Notes: generated by a model not told the origin, from the letters alone. A stretch of DNA of 64,000 nt from Terasakiispira papahanaumokuakeensis (GCF_001709345.1 NZ_MDTQ01000001.1:2455202-2519201), one strand, 5' to 3'; shown: positions 10,006 through 20,255, counted from the first letter of the stretch. Translations and numbers: made by a program.

Positions 10006-11091
10006 TTAGCGCACCGTTTTGCCATGCGCCTGTTGATCAGCATGATACGATGAGCGCACCAAGGGGCCAGAAGCCACATGGACAAAGCCCATTTCACGGG
10101 CACGCTCGCCCAGCCATTCGAAATCTTCCGGCGTCACCCAACGGTCAATCGCCAAGTGATGTCGTGAAGGCTGCATATACTGACCTAAGGTCAACATATC
10201 AACACCATGAGCCCGCAGATCCTTCAGTACTTCCAGCACTTGCTCGTTGGTTTCGCCGACGCCTAGCATCAAGCCAGATTTGGTTTTCACCTCCGGACGT
10301 AATGCCTTATAGCCTTGCAGCAGTTTAAGCGAACCTTCATAGCTGGCGCCGGGACGCACCTTACGATAAAGCGAAGGCACCGTTTCCAGATTATGGTTAA
10401 ACACATCCGGCGGGGTATCTTTTAAGATCTCAAGCGCCACATCAGCCCGTCCACGGAAATCCGGTACCAGCACTTCAATTTCTGTTTTCGGGTGATGCTG
10501 GCGAATTTCCGTAATACATTGGCCAATATGATCGGCACCACCGTCACGAAGGTCATCCCGGTCGACTGAGGTGATCACCACATAATTCAGGCGCATATCG
10601 GCAATGGCTTCGGCCAATTCACGCGGTTCATCCGCATTCAGCGCATTGGGACGCCCATGGGCGACATCGCAGAAGGGACAACGACGCGTACAAATATCCC
10701 CCATGATCATGAAGGTCGCCGTACCACCGTGAAAACACTCCCCTAGGTTCGGGCAAGAGGCTTCTTCGCAAACGGTATGCAAATTATGCTTGCGCAGCGT
10801 TTTTTTAATCCGTGTGATTTCCGGAGAAATCGGCATGCGGACTTTCAGCCAAGACGGTTTTTTAGGCAGTTCTTCGGTCGGTAGAATTTTGACCGGAATA
10901 CGATCCGTTTTATCGGCACCACGCAGTTTGATGCCCTGCTGTGGTTTCTGGGCCCGGCGTGCAGCGGCACGGGCAGCAGCAATCGCAATCGCTTCAGCCC
11001 CACTACTCGACGCTGCCTCCGTATCTGCTGCGGGGATGTGTGTGGCCGCAGCGGCGTCGACCACTTCGATACCAGTTGTGGATTGGCTCAT
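10006..11091 (-). CDS. lipA: Lipoyl synthase
   Basis: Radical-SAM enzyme that inserts two sulfur atoms into octanoyl groups on lipoyl domains. It has 361 residues. The auxiliary cluster motif [12 protein letters not shown] and the radical-SAM motif CTRRCPFC are both intact, and the C-terminal RSSYHAD is present. The N-terminus carries an extra alanine-rich stretch (about residues 10-45) before the conserved core, which makes it longer than the 320-340 residues common in the family. It lies one base downstream of lipB, so the two are coupled and act in sequence in lipoate synthesis. Confidence 0.97.
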   Translation of the reverse strand: MSQSTTGIEVVDAAAATHIPAADTEAASSSGAEAIAIAAARAAARRAQKPQQGIKLRGADKTDRIPVKILPTEELPKKPSWLKVRMPISPEITRIKKTLRKHNLHTVCEEASCPNLGECFHGGTATFMIMGDICTRRCPFCDVAHGRPNALNADEPRELAEAIADMRLNYVVITSVDRDDLRDGGADHIGQCITEIRQHHPKTEIEVLVPDFRGRADVALEILKDTPPDVFNHNLETVPSLYRKVRPGASYEGSLKLLQGYKALRPEVKTKSGLMLGVGETNEQVLEVLKDLRAHGVDMLTLGQYMQPSRHHLAIDRWVTPEDFEWLGERAREMGFVHVASGPLVRSSYHADQQAHGKTVR

Positions 11092-11092
11092 C

Positions 11093-11761
11093 TCAGGACC
11101 ACCCCTGTCGAGTCTCTAAAGAAGTATGACCGAGCCGCTCAACCAAATGGTCAATCAGATGGGCTCGGGCGTCAGCTACGGTAACATCCGGACATACATC
11201 ACATAATTGGGTGACCGGTAAGCCGGCATAACCGCAGGGATTAATGCGATCAAAAGGCGTTAGATCCATATCCAGATTAAAACTGAGCCCATGCATGCTG
11301 CGCCCATTACGAATACGAAGACCTAACGCTGCAATCTTGGCCCCGTCAACACGATGGCCTTTATACATCACCTGATCCAAATACACCCCTGGCGCATCCG
11401 GTTTGGCATAAGCATCCAAACCAAAATCGGCCAGCGTGTGAATCAAACTGTGCTCAATCAGGTTCACCAGATCACGTACCCCGTAACTGAGACGGCGAAG
11501 ATCCAGCATGGGGTAAATCACCAACTGGCCTGGGCCATGGTAAGTCACCTGCCCGCCCCGATTAATCTTCACAACGGGGATATCGCCAGGCATCAACAGG
11601 TGCTCGTCTTTACCTGCTTGCCCTTGCGTGAATACGGGAGGGTGCTCCAGCACCCAGAGTTCATCTGGGGTCTCTGCGGTACGTGCGTCTGTAAAGCGCT
11701 GCATGCGCTCGTAAGTGGGCTCATAAGGTTGTTGGCCCAAGTCACGAATGATCAAGTCCAT
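11093..11761 (-). CDS. lipB: Octanoyltransferase
   Basis: Transfers octanoyl from acyl carrier protein to lipoyl domains, the step before LipA. It has 222 residues and contains [14 protein letters not shown], the lysine segment [12 protein letters not shown], and the catalytic cysteine in [13 protein letters not shown]. All expected residues of the family are present. It follows the DUF493 gene by 11 bases and precedes lipA by one, giving an operon ybeD-lipB-lipA. Confidence 0.97.
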   Translation of the reverse strand: MDLIIRDLGQQPYEPTYERMQRFTDARTAETPDELWVLEHPPVFTQGQAGKDEHLLMPGDIPVVKINRGGQVTYHGPGQLVIYPMLDLRRLSYGVRDLVNLIEHSLIHTLADFGLDAYAKPDAPGVYLDQVMYKGHRVDGAKIAALGLRIRNGRSMHGLSFNLDMDLTPFDRINPCGYAGLPVTQLCDVCPDVTVADARAHLIDHLVERLGHTSLETRQGWS

Positions 11762-11772
11762 AGCATGCCCAC

Positions 11773-12081
11773 TTACAGGACAATTTGAACGCGGCCAGTC
11801 GCCTTTAATGCGGCATGTACCTGGTTCAGGTGATCGCGACTCTCAGCAGTAATCGTGATACGAACAGACTGAAAACGCCCATTACGACTATCGACGATAC
11901 TAATAGACTCTTCGTGGTAATGCGTCCCTTCAGCCGTCATTACATCGAGAATACAACGTTTAAAATCGGGGTCTCCCCGCCCAACCACTTTAAGGGGGTA
12001 GGCACATGGAAACTCAACTTCAGCTTCTCCAGTCTGGGGATCAGCTTGCACTTGGAGGGGCGCAGCGGCAGGTTTACTCAT
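11773..12081 (-). CDS. ybeD: DUF493 family protein YbeD
   Basis: A protein of 102 residues of the YbeD/DUF493 family, with an ACT-like alpha-beta fold. Recognisable segments are VEFPCAYPLKVVGR and VRITITAESRDHLNQVHAALKA. The biochemical role is unknown, but the gene is found almost always between dacA and lipB, as here, which suggests a link to lipoate or envelope metabolism. It is cytoplasmic. A start ATG at 12081 fits the family. Confidence 0.92.
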   Translation of the reverse strand: MSKPAAAPLQVQADPQTGEAEVEFPCAYPLKVVGRGDPDFKRCILDVMTAEGTHYHEESISIVDSRNGRFQSVRITITAESRDHLNQVHAALKATGRVQIVL

Positions 12082-12289
12082 GGCATGATCTCATCAAACA
12101 GTCTGATCAAATGTAGTCGCCTGACATATGGCAGACCGGCAATATTCAAGATAAAGCCAGCCTGCATGAGGCCGTTGAGACGATACGTTAGGACTATACT
12201 TTAAGACTATTATGCCACAAATTATACGACCGTGATCGATAACCTAGTATTTTAGTCGGCTATTGTTTTGGCTATGTTGGCCACTCATC

Positions 12290-12321
12290 ATAGCGTTAAC
12301 CTCAAATAGCGTTAACTCACA
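12290..12321. repeat. Two-copy 16-bp tandem duplication
   Basis: ATAGCGTTAACCTCAA is followed directly by ATAGCGTTAACTCACA. It lies in the spacer between dacA and ybeD and is one of several such short duplications in intergenic spaces of this window. Confidence 0.6.
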
Positions 12322-12374
12322 AGAGGCCATGTCATCCCTGACAAGCCGCAAGCCGGTAGCACACACCGACTCGA

Positions 12375-13550
12375 TCAGTTAAATAATCCCATCACAAAAA
12401 GCACGATACTGTCCCAGATGCGCTTAAAGAAGCCACCTTGTTCAACATTCTGCAATGCCACCAACGGTTTCTCGGCGACTTCTTTATCATCCAGTCGAAT
12501 CACTAAGCGCCCATAAGACTGACCGGCCTGTACGGGTGCTTTGATCACCGGATCAATTTCCAGCGAGGCTTTCAAATCACCCTCGCGACCCCGTGGAATC
12601 GTGACAGACAGATCATGCTCTAAACCGAGTTGAACTTCATCTTGAGCACCAGACCATACTTTGCTGGTATTCAAAGGCTCATACTTTTCATAGAGTTTGC
12701 GGGTATCAAAGTAACGGAACCCATAAGCCAGCAGTTTCTGACTTTCCTGAGTGCGGGCCTCATCACTTTTGGTGCCCATGACGACAGAAATCAAGCGCAT
12801 GTCATTGCGTTTGGCTGAAGCCACCAGACAGTAACCCGCTTCATCAGTGTGACCCGTTTTCAAACCATCGACCGAGTTATCACGCCACAGCAGACGGTTT
12901 CGGTTAGCCTGACGGATATCGTTGTAAGTGAAATAACGCTGAGAGTAGATCTGGTAGTGATCGGGATAGTCTTCAATGATATGACGGGCCAGAATGGCCA
13001 GATCATGTGCCGTTGAGTGATGGCCTTCAGCAGGCAACCCAGTGGCATTCATGTAATGAGTGTTGGTCATACCCAAACGCTGAGCAAACTGGTTCATTAA
13101 ATCTGCAAATGAAGATTCACTGCCCGCCAAATGCTCCGCCAATGCAGTTGAAGCATCATTGCCGGATTGAATAATCACCCCATGCAACAATTTCTCAACT
13201 TCAACAAAAGTCCCTTCACGAATAAACATGCGAGACCCTGGCGCGCGCCAAGCTTTTTCACTGATACGGACTTTATCCGTCGGATTCAGGTTGCCCTTAT
13301 CAATTTCATGCTCAACAAGATAAGCCGTCATCATTTTGGTCAAGCTGGCCGGTGGGAGCTTCTCATCGGCATTATGCTCTGCCAAAATCTTACCACTTTC
13401 CGCATCCATCAGAATCCAGGATGACGCCGCCAACTCAGGCGCCGCCGGAATCAGCGTTTCAGCTTGGGCAGACAGCGGCAGTCCTATGGCCAACAAGGCA
13501 GTGGCCCCCAACACCCGGATAGACCGTATCAGGCTTGGCGTTGAAGTCAT
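12375..13550 (-). CDS. dacA: D-alanyl-D-alanine carboxypeptidase (PBP5/6 type)
   Basis: Penicillin-binding protein that trims the terminal D-alanine of peptidoglycan stem peptides in the periplasm. From the ATG at 13550 it has 391 residues. A signal peptide ends at LSAQA (residue 30). The active-site motifs are SLTK (S69, K72), SGN and KTG. A beta-rich domain follows, and the end is an amphipathic helix (FKRIWDSIVLFVMGLFN) for membrane attachment. The frame stays open to 13670, which would add 40 charged residues before the signal peptide. I prefer the shorter start because it gives a normal signal peptide, though no strong ribosome-binding site supports either. Confidence 0.93.
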   Translation of the reverse strand: MTSTPSLIRSIRVLGATALLAIGLPLSAQAETLIPAAPELAASSWILMDAESGKILAEHNADEKLPPASLTKMMTAYLVEHEIDKGNLNPTDKVRISEKAWRAPGSRMFIREGTFVEVEKLLHGVIIQSGNDASTALAEHLAGSESSFADLMNQFAQRLGMTNTHYMNATGLPAEGHHSTAHDLAILARHIIEDYPDHYQIYSQRYFTYNDIRQANRNRLLWRDNSVDGLKTGHTDEAGYCLVASAKRNDMRLISVVMGTKSDEARTQESQKLLAYGFRYFDTRKLYEKYEPLNTSKVWSGAQDEVQLGLEHDLSVTIPRGREGDLKASLEIDPVIKAPVQAGQSYGRLVIRLDDKEVAEKPLVALQNVEQGGFFKRIWDSIVLFVMGLFN

Positions 13551-13900
13551 TCGAGCCGACGCGAGAGCTTCCTGCGCCTTGGCTTGATGTTGGACTAGAG
13601 TGTTTTTATATCGGGTTCTGTTTAACACAGCCTTGAACTTGGCGTTTATCTTCAGCATGGTCGTCAACATCGCTCACATCGCTTGTCGTTGGAATCGAAG
13701 TCCATTCGAGGCAGGGTTAGCATCTCTCAACATGTAACTTTTTAGAGACACTCAAAAGACATTTACGCAGTATATCATTGCCAGTGTCGCCACCTAAACG
13801 TCGTTTCTTCACGACAAATTGAGATGGTGTGCTCACGGCAGCCTTGATCATCGCCGGCCCATGTCATCAAGATGTGCTGACCAAGAGCCTCTGCGAATGA
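13551..13900. other. Spacer between dacA and rlpA
   Basis: The part up to 13670 may be an alternative N-terminus of dacA. From 13671 to 13900 I see no gene, no strong terminator for rlpA and no clear promoter pair, although dacA transcription should start here. Confidence 0.4.
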
Positions 13901-14812
13901 TCAAGAATCACTGCGGACCACCAGCGGGTCACCAAGTTCCGTATCGGCTATCGCTTGGCTGGCTCGTTCAATACTCTCAGTATCTTTTAAAGGTCCAATA
14001 CGGACTCGATACCAGGTTTTTACGCCATAACTCGGCATGACTTTGACGGGTAAATTCAGCATTCGTTGCATACGCGTTTTCAAGCGCTGGGCCGCTTGTG
14101 CATTGCTCAGGGAAGCTACTTGCAGATAGACCGGTTGGTGCTCATTGGCAGAGGCCTGTCGCTGTTCCCGCCGACGAGCTTCGAGCCAACGCTGAGGATC
14201 AATCGCTTCAATCCTCACATGGGCGGTACCCTTGTGCAAATAGCCTAATTTGGACGCAGCGGCATAGGATAAGTCAATCAGGCGATTGCCATGAAAGGGG
14301 CCGCGATCATTAACCCGAACAATGGCGGTACGGCCATTATCCAAGTTCGTCACTTTCAAATACGTCGGCAACGGTAAAGTTTTATGCGCTGCCGTCATTT
14401 TGTACATGTCATAGACCTCACCATTGGAAGTCTTATGACCATGAAACTTAGTGCCATACCAGGAGGCCAGCCCTTCAGCGGCGTAACCTCGGCTACTGCT
14501 CATTACGGCGTAGCTTTGACCCCGCACGGTATACCGCCGCGGATTACCGTAACGGCTCGGTGATTCAACTCGCGGCACCGCATTGGGCACACCCGAAACA
14601 TCCGGCGGATCATCGGGATGAGCATCATAGCGCTGGCTATAACGACCGCCTCCGGTTTGGTCAACACTGCCAAAGACCCCATCACCGCCAATCCCAGCAC
14701 AGCCGCTGAGCAGGACCGATAAGAGGCATAACCCACCCATCACCCGGTAACGCCGCAGCGCTACCGGGAACCCAACAGGTAGGGCTCTAAACCACGAGTT
14801 AGCCCTGATCAC
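13901..14812 (-). CDS. rlpA: Septal-ring lytic transglycosylase RlpA, lipoprotein
   Basis: A protein of 303 residues. A hydrophobic segment ends in the lipobox LLSGC (cysteine 38). The double-psi beta-barrel domain has GLASWYGTKFHGHKTSNGEVYD and VRVNDRGPF, and a SPOR domain that binds denuded septal peptidoglycan ends the protein. The GTG at 14812 was chosen because AGGAGG lies six bases upstream; longer and shorter starts at 14836 and 14740 are possible. The start lies inside the last codons of mltB, so the two murein enzymes are translationally coupled. Confidence 0.92.
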   Translation of the reverse strand: MIRANSWFRALPVGFPVALRRYRVMGGLCLLSVLLSGCAGIGGDGVFGSVDQTGGGRYSQRYDAHPDDPPDVSGVPNAVPRVESPSRYGNPRRYTVRGQSYAVMSSSRGYAAEGLASWYGTKFHGHKTSNGEVYDMYKMTAAHKTLPLPTYLKVTNLDNGRTAIVRVNDRGPFHGNRLIDLSYAAASKLGYLHKGTAHVRIEAIDPQRWLEARRREQRQASANEHQPVYLQVASLSNAQAAQRLKTRMQRMLNLPVKVMPSYGVKTWYRVRIGPLKDTESIERASQAIADTELGDPLVVRSDS

Positions 14813-15842
14813 GAGCGGCCTCCTGGTCGGAGGCACCCTGATCAGAGGCTTTTAGGGCTTTAGCAAGTTCATTAACGGCCATGGCATAGAGTCGACTGTG
14901 GTTATAGCGCGTAATCACATAAAAATTATGCAGCCCCAGCATCATTTGCTCCTGGTCATCATCCAGGCTCAACGCCATGGGGAGCACCCGAGTATCGGCC
15001 GTCAGAGAAGCGGATTTAGCCGTCATGCCGGCTGCGGCCACTTGACTGTAATCCTGCATATCAAAGCGATTTTTGCGCAGATTCTCAAGTTTTGTACCAT
15101 CGCCTTCTAATACCGCATCCACGGCAACCGGCGCGTCTTTCTTCCAACCATGGGCTTCAAAATAATGCGCGACAGAACCAATGGCATCCACCGGATTGGT
15201 CCAGATATCGCGGAAACCATCACCATTGAAGTCGACCGCATAAGCCTGATAACTGGTCGGAATAAACTGCGGGAAGCCCATAGCCCCTGCATATGACCCC
15301 ATCGGCAATAAGGGGTTCAAGCCCTCTTGCTTGACCAGTTCAAGATAAGCGACCAATTGCTTACGGAAAAAAGCACTTCGTGGCGGGTAATCAAACGACA
15401 AAGTGGACAGCGCATCAATAACGCGATGACGTCCTTTATGTCGACCATAAAAGGTTTCAACACCAATAATCGCGGTGATCACCGTCGGATCGACCCCATA
15501 TTGTTCATGAGCTCGATTGAGTGCATCGCGATGCTGTGCCATAAATTCATGGCCAGCTTTAATTCGCGCATCGGTAATAAATAATCGGCGATACTCCGCC
15601 CAAGTCAGCACCCGTTCAGCGGGTTTAGAAATCAGCTTAATAATATCGTCACGCCGTTCGGCCTGACTAAAAAGATGATTCAACTGCTCAGGCTGCCAAT
15701 CACTGTCTTGACTGACTTCCTGAATCAATTGTTTCACCTGCTCATTTGATGCAGGGTCGTAATGGGGTCGATCTGCCGCCAGTGAAGGTCCGGCCAGCAG
15801 TAGGCAGGCAACGCCCAAACCACGTTTTACAGTGTGTTTCAT
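14799..15842 (-). CDS. mltB: Lytic murein transglycosylase B
   Basis: Family GH103 transglycosylase cutting the MurNAc-GlcNAc bond of peptidoglycan in the periplasm. It has 347 residues. The cleavable signal peptide ends near SLAAD; the cysteine within it is not in a lipobox, so this is a soluble rather than a lipidated form. The catalytic glutamate is in IIGVETFYG, followed by ALSTLSFDYPPR, SYAGAMGFPQF and the calcium-site-like DFNGDGFRDI. The C-terminus has a repetitive tail (SDQGASDQEAARDQG). It precedes rlpA in an overlapping pair. Confidence 0.94.
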   Translation of the reverse strand: MKHTVKRGLGVACLLLAGPSLAADRPHYDPASNEQVKQLIQEVSQDSDWQPEQLNHLFSQAERRDDIIKLISKPAERVLTWAEYRRLFITDARIKAGHEFMAQHRDALNRAHEQYGVDPTVITAIIGVETFYGRHKGRHRVIDALSTLSFDYPPRSAFFRKQLVAYLELVKQEGLNPLLPMGSYAGAMGFPQFIPTSYQAYAVDFNGDGFRDIWTNPVDAIGSVAHYFEAHGWKKDAPVAVDAVLEGDGTKLENLRKNRFDMQDYSQVAAAGMTAKSASLTADTRVLPMALSLDDDQEQMMLGLHNFYVITRYNHSRLYAMAVNELAKALKASDQGASDQEAARDQG

Positions 15843-15993
15843 GCTTTCCCCTGTCTACCTTAGTTCGTCATCAAGCTTGCTTTGTACAGCCAGCCTGATA
15901 GCAGCACTCTTCGACATCATCGCAAAAGGCTGCAGTGATTGAGGCGTGATATTGACATCATGGTATTAGAATAAGCGATGCCATTGTCACGCA

Positions 15994-17139
15994 TTAAGCG
16001 CGCTTGATCAGATCCCGGTGCGTATGAATCGACATTAAAATACCAAACCCCGCCAAGAGGGTAACGCTTGAAGTCCCCCCATAGCTGACCAGAGGAAGAG
16101 GCACCCCAACAACTGGCAAAATACCACTGACCATGCCGATATTGACAAAGACATAAACAAAAAAGGTGAGCGAAATGGTACCGGCCAATAATCGACTGAA
16201 AGTGTCTTGCGCATTGATTGCAATCTGGATTCCTCGCCAGATCAGCAATAGATAAACCACCATCAGTATCGACATACCAATCAGACCAAACTCTTCACCC
16301 AAGACGGCAATAATAAAATCGGTATGTCGCTCAGGCAGAAACTCTAACTGGGACTGAGTTCCATGTAGCCAGCCTTTACCATAGATGCCTCCTGAACCAA
16401 TCGCCGTTTTCGACTGGATAATATTCCAGCCCGCCCCCAGCGGATCTCGTTCAGGGTTTAAAAAAGTCAGTACCCGATTACGCTGATAATCATGCATCAC
16501 CATCCACAGTGCCGGTAGCCCCGCCATTGCTAGGGCTGAAAAGAAGCCGACTAAACGCCAGCTAAGCCCTGCCAACAGCACGACAAAAATGCCTGCCGCC
16601 CCGACCAGTAGCGAGGTGCCCAAATCCGGTTGTTTGGCAATCAGGAGAATCGGCACGGCCAGGATCACAGCACAACTTAGCAATTCTTTCCAGCGCGGAG
16701 GCAGAGGTCGACCCGATAACCAAGCGGCCAATGTCAACGGCATCGCCAATTTCATAATTTCAGACGGCTGAAAGCGGAATACACCAGGAATCACAAGCCA
16801 ACGTTGTGCTCCTTTGGCATGAACACCTTCAATCAACACAACAATTAACATCAACACAGTAACCCCATACGCAAACGGGGCCAAACGGCGATAATGACGC
16901 GGGTGCACTTGTGCCAGCATGACCATCACCCCCATGGCAAACAACAGGCGATAGACTTGGCTTAGCGTCTCATCCAGATCAGCTCCGGAGGCGCTATAGA
17001 GCACAAACAGGCCGCCCGCCATCAGCAGCAACAGGATACTGAGCAACCAAACATCCAGATGTAGACGAAAGATCAGACCGGGCCGCCGACTCAAATGATG
17101 CTCAGCATCCGGCATCTGTCGCATAAAATCCTGTGACAT
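15994..17139 (-). CDS. rodA: Rod-shape SEDS glycosyltransferase RodA
   Basis: Integral membrane peptidoglycan polymerase of the elongation complex (SEDS family). It has 381 residues and about ten membrane helices. Signature segments are KQPDLGTSLLVGAAGIFV, FLNPERDPLGAGWNIIQSKTAIGSGG and GVPLPLVSYGGTS. Its start overlaps the stop of mrdA in TGATG, matching the functional pairing of RodA with PBP2. Confidence 0.96.
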   Translation of the reverse strand: MSQDFMRQMPDAEHHLSRRPGLIFRLHLDVWLLSILLLLMAGGLFVLYSASGADLDETLSQVYRLLFAMGVMVMLAQVHPRHYRRLAPFAYGVTVLMLIVVLIEGVHAKGAQRWLVIPGVFRFQPSEIMKLAMPLTLAAWLSGRPLPPRWKELLSCAVILAVPILLIAKQPDLGTSLLVGAAGIFVVLLAGLSWRLVGFFSALAMAGLPALWMVMHDYQRNRVLTFLNPERDPLGAGWNIIQSKTAIGSGGIYGKGWLHGTQSQLEFLPERHTDFIIAVLGEEFGLIGMSILMVVYLLLIWRGIQIAINAQDTFSRLLAGTISLTFFVYVFVNIGMVSGILPVVGVPLPLVSYGGTSSVTLLAGFGILMSIHTHRDLIKRA

Positions 17140-19031
17140 CAGGGCGTCTCACCATCGGTTGAGCCCTCTTTTTCGGCTTGCTGAGCCTTCAGACGGGGCA
17201 GTAAATAGAAATCAGATAAATGACGCGCAATCGGTCCTGCCACACCACTGCCGCCGCCGCTATTCTCGGCTAAGACGGAAATCGCAATTTGCGGATCGTC
17301 AGCAGGTGCAAAACTGATGAATAAGGCATGATCATGCAGATGTTCGGGCAGCTTATCCGCATCGTACTCCTGATCTTTGGCGAGACTGAACACCTGTGCG
17401 GTACCTGATTTACCCGCCATTTTATAAGTCAGACCGCGCCCGGCACGGCGGCCAGTCCCTTCAGGCCCACTCATCACATCGACCAAAGCATTCACCACAA
17501 AATCCCAGTACTCGGGATTATGTAGTTGAATATCTGGTGGCGTATCTGGCGTAATCAGAGGCAGCTCTTTGCCATTGATTGATTTCGCCAAACGCGGTTG
17601 CACCCAACGTCCATGTTCAGCCAGTACGGCCGTTGCTGTCGCCAGCTGAAGCGGCGTTGAAAGCCAATACCCTTGACCGATGCCCACACTTAATGTTTCG
17701 CCGGGGTACCAAGGTTGATTATGAGCACGACGCTTCCAAGCACGGCTAGGCATTAAACCGGGGCGAGCGCCTTCAACATCTAGACTGGTGTCAGAGCCAA
17801 ACCCAAAACGCTGCATGGTTTGCGAAAGATCATCGATGCCCATGATGTAAGCCATATGATAAAAGTAGGTATCATTAGAGACTTCGATCGCGCGATGCAG
17901 ATCGACTCGACCATGCCCCCAGCGCTTCCAGTTACGGTAACGGCGACTATCATTAGGCAGCTGGAAGTAACCCGGATCATTCACCACCGTATCCAGTGTC
18001 ACCGACCCCGTTTCCAGGCCTGCCAAAGCGAGAAAGGGCTTGACCGTTGAGCCGGGCGGATAACGCCCATGGGTCACCCGATTAAACAAAGGAAGATCAG
18101 GGTCTTGGCGCAAGGCTTGATAAGTTTTTCGGTCGATACCACTGACAAACAGGTTGGGGTCAAAAGAGGGCATACTGGCCATGGCCAAAATACCGCCTGT
18201 TTTGGGCTCAATCGCAACCACAGCACCGCGGTAATCACCTAACGCTTTATTGGCCTCTTTCTGAAGTTTGGCATCAATCTGTAAGACAATATCGCTTCCC
18301 GGTTGAGGGGGCTGCCGTTCAAGCACCCTCAGCACTCGGCCTCGCGCATTGGTCTCAACTTTACGATAGCCCACTTGGCCGTGTAGCTGATCCTCATAAA
18401 AACGCTCCACACCACTTTTGCCAACATAGTGGGTGCCGCTGTACTGAGTGGGATCAAGCCGCTTCAATTCTTTCTCATTAATCCGACCGACATACCCCAG
18501 CACATGAGTAAGATCTTCACCCATCGGGTAATAGCGGCGTAACTGGGCTTCGATTTCAACCCCAGGCAGGAGGTAACGATTCACCGACAATTTAGCCATC
18601 TGATCATCAGTGAGCTGATCCACCAATAATGCCGGTTCAAAGGGACGCCGACGGGTCATGGCGCGTTGGTGCATTTCATCAACACAGCCCGGCCCCATCT
18701 CTAACAAATCGCAGATGCGTCGTAGCACCAAGTCCAGATTTCCAGCGCGCTCGCGCACAATGGTCAGGCTATGGCTCGGTAAGTTTTCCGCCAATAGTCG
18801 ACCTTCACGGTCATAAATCAGGCCGCGAGTCGGGGGAACCGCTTCAACGTGGATACGGTTGCGCTCAGAACGGGCAGCATGGGCATCGTATTGCCAGACC
18901 TGTAGCCAGACCATCCGCGCAAAGAGCCCAAGAATCATGAGAACGACTAGCACCAACGCCAGTCGCGCCCGGAACTGAAAAATATGCTTTTCCAGATCCG
19001 AGTCTTTTATGTCGTGCCGAAATTCCGCCAT
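17139..19031 (-). CDS. mrdA: Penicillin-binding protein 2
   Basis: Transpeptidase of the rod-shape elongation complex. It has 630 residues. An N-terminal membrane helix (about 26-46) is followed by the pedestal domain with TRGLIYDREGRLLAENLPS. The transpeptidase domain has STVK with the active serine near residue 340, then SND and KSGT. It is anchored in the inner membrane and faces the periplasm. It lies six bases downstream of rlmH and overlaps rodA, giving the conserved order rsfS-rlmH-mrdA-rodA. Confidence 0.97.
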   Translation of the reverse strand: MAEFRHDIKDSDLEKHIFQFRARLALVLVVLMILGLFARMVWLQVWQYDAHAARSERNRIHVEAVPPTRGLIYDREGRLLAENLPSHSLTIVRERAGNLDLVLRRICDLLEMGPGCVDEMHQRAMTRRRPFEPALLVDQLTDDQMAKLSVNRYLLPGVEIEAQLRRYYPMGEDLTHVLGYVGRINEKELKRLDPTQYSGTHYVGKSGVERFYEDQLHGQVGYRKVETNARGRVLRVLERQPPQPGSDIVLQIDAKLQKEANKALGDYRGAVVAIEPKTGGILAMASMPSFDPNLFVSGIDRKTYQALRQDPDLPLFNRVTHGRYPPGSTVKPFLALAGLETGSVTLDTVVNDPGYFQLPNDSRRYRNWKRWGHGRVDLHRAIEVSNDTYFYHMAYIMGIDDLSQTMQRFGFGSDTSLDVEGARPGLMPSRAWKRRAHNQPWYPGETLSVGIGQGYWLSTPLQLATATAVLAEHGRWVQPRLAKSINGKELPLITPDTPPDIQLHNPEYWDFVVNALVDVMSGPEGTGRRAGRGLTYKMAGKSGTAQVFSLAKDQEYDADKLPEHLHDHALFISFAPADDPQIAISVLAENSGGGSGVAGPIARHLSDFYLLPRLKAQQAEKEGSTDGETP

Positions 19032-19037
19032 GCCGCC

Positions 19038-19505
19038 TCAACGATGGTAGGGGTGCCCTTGCAACAGCGTCCAAGCCCGATAGAGTTGCTCAGCCAGCAG
19101 CACACGCACCAACGGATGAGGTAATGTCAAAGGCGACAAAGACCAGCGTTGTTCTGCCTTGTCCAAGCAGGCAGAGGCCAAACCATCTGGCCCACCCACC
19201 AACAAAGCCACATCTCGGCCTTCCATACGCCAAGCATCGGCTTGCTGTGCTAACTGCTCAGTACTCCAGGGTTTTCCTTTGACATCGAGTGCAACAACCC
19301 GTTCCCCACCTTTAAGGCGAGACAGCATCTGTTCACCTTCCTGAGCGACGGTACGACGGATATCCGCAGATTTGAGCCGACTACCCGGCGCAATTTCGTC
19401 TAATTCCAGACGGAAGTCATGGGGTAAGCGTTTGGCATACTCCGTATAACCCGCCTCAACCCAAGCAGGCATACGTTGGCCAACCGCCAATAAGCGAATT
19501 TTCAC
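19038..19505 (-). CDS. rlmH: 23S rRNA (pseudouridine1915-N3)-methyltransferase
   Basis: SPOUT-class methyltransferase acting on helix 69 of 23S rRNA in the assembled ribosome. It has 155 residues, the normal size. Key segments are [14 protein letters not shown] at the start, LLVGGPDGL (SAM-binding knot) and [18 protein letters not shown]. The start is a GTG at 19505 with GAGGTG before it. The frame is open far upstream into rsfS, but the family begins here. It lies 22 bases after rsfS. Confidence 0.96.
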   Translation of the reverse strand: MKIRLLAVGQRMPAWVEAGYTEYAKRLPHDFRLELDEIAPGSRLKSADIRRTVAQEGEQMLSRLKGGERVVALDVKGKPWSTEQLAQQADAWRMEGRDVALLVGGPDGLASACLDKAEQRWSLSPLTLPHPLVRVLLAEQLYRAWTLLQGHPYHR

Positions 19506-19527
19506 AGTCACCTCATCAAAGGATGCT

Positions 19528-19884
19528 TTACGAGCTGGCGGCTTGATCTTCCGCATTACGCGGGAGGTCGCCCCATAAACGCTCCAGGTCGTAAAACTCA
19601 CGAGTCTGCGGCAACATGACATGGACGACGACGTCACCGGCATCGACCAGCACCCATTCGGCACTGTTTTTCCCTTCAACACCCAGTGTTTTGATACCCG
19701 CTTCCTTAAAAGCATCGGTCACATTTTGCGCCATCGCCGCCACCTGCCGGGTCGAAGTGCCGCTGGCAATGACCATAAAGTCCGTCACACTGGTATGCCC
19801 GCGTACATCCAGGGACACAATATCTTTCGCTTTCAGGTCTTCAAGGGCTTGAATAGCGACCTGTTTGATCTCTTCAGATTGCAT
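19528..19884 (-). CDS. rsfS: Ribosomal silencing factor RsfS
   Basis: Binds ribosomal protein uL14 and blocks subunit joining when nutrients are scarce. It has 118 residues with the family segments [52 protein letters not shown] and [10 protein letters not shown]. The first gene of the rsfS-rlmH-mrdA-rodA run, it is separated from nadD by a 371-base spacer, so it probably has its own promoter. Confidence 0.96.
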   Translation of the reverse strand: MQSEEIKQVAIQALEDLKAKDIVSLDVRGHTSVTDFMVIASGTSTRQVAAMAQNVTDAFKEAGIKTLGVEGKNSAEWVLVDAGDVVVHVMLPQTREFYDLERLWGDLPRNAEDQAASS

Positions 19885-19914
19885 TGGGTGCTCTGTGTCG
19901 ATTAATCACTGGCG

Positions 19915-19956
19915 ATGAACCACTTACTATGAACCACTTACCATGAATCACTGACT
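19915..19956. repeat. Three-copy 14-bp tandem repeat
   Basis: Units ATGAACCACTTACT, ATGAACCACTTACC and ATGAATCACTGACT stand head to tail, with three to four differences in the third. They lie just upstream of rsfS. Confidence 0.75.
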
Positions 19957-20098
19957 AAAACTCAATGACTAGGCGCCATAACGAAGGATCGGACAGGCCC
20001 ACCCCACGTGATAAGATATTCATCGCTGCTTATTTTGAGATGTCGAGTCGTTGTGCATCAATTCTAGTTTATGTACCAGTCCTCGCTCATGCATCACC

Positions 20099-20136
20099 TA
20101 TCGCTCGCTAGATCACTTATCGCTAGCGAGATCGCA
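20099..20136. repeat. Two-copy 19-bp tandem duplication
   Basis: TATCGCTCGCTAGATCACT is followed by TATCGCTAGCGAGATCGCA. The CGCTAGCG core of the second unit also makes a small palindrome. Confidence 0.5.
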
Positions 20137-20163
20137 CAAACACCGGGACTTCCCCTAGACTGA

Positions 20164-20191
20164 TTGTCACAAACACTTTGTCACAAACATC
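20164..20191. repeat. Two-copy 14-bp tandem duplication
   Basis: TTGTCACAAACACT is followed directly by TTGTCACAAACATC, 12 of 14 bases the same. It lies about 65 bases beyond the nadD stop. Confidence 0.6.
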
Positions 20192-20255
20192 GCCATTTAA
20201 CCATTATTCTAACCGATTTGGCTCACTACGGGCAGAGGTTTGCTCACCGCCATTA

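Larger units (their letters stand above)
19885..20255. other. Spacer between nadD and rsfS with short duplications
   Basis: No gene is seen in this stretch. It contains three short tandem duplications (listed separately) and must hold the promoter of rsfS, which I cannot place with confidence. Confidence 0.5.

Noticed and set aside
19506-19715. Upstream extension of rlmH by 70 codons
   Set aside because: It overlaps rsfS out of frame, has no relatives, and the GTG at 19505 has a proper ribosome-binding site.
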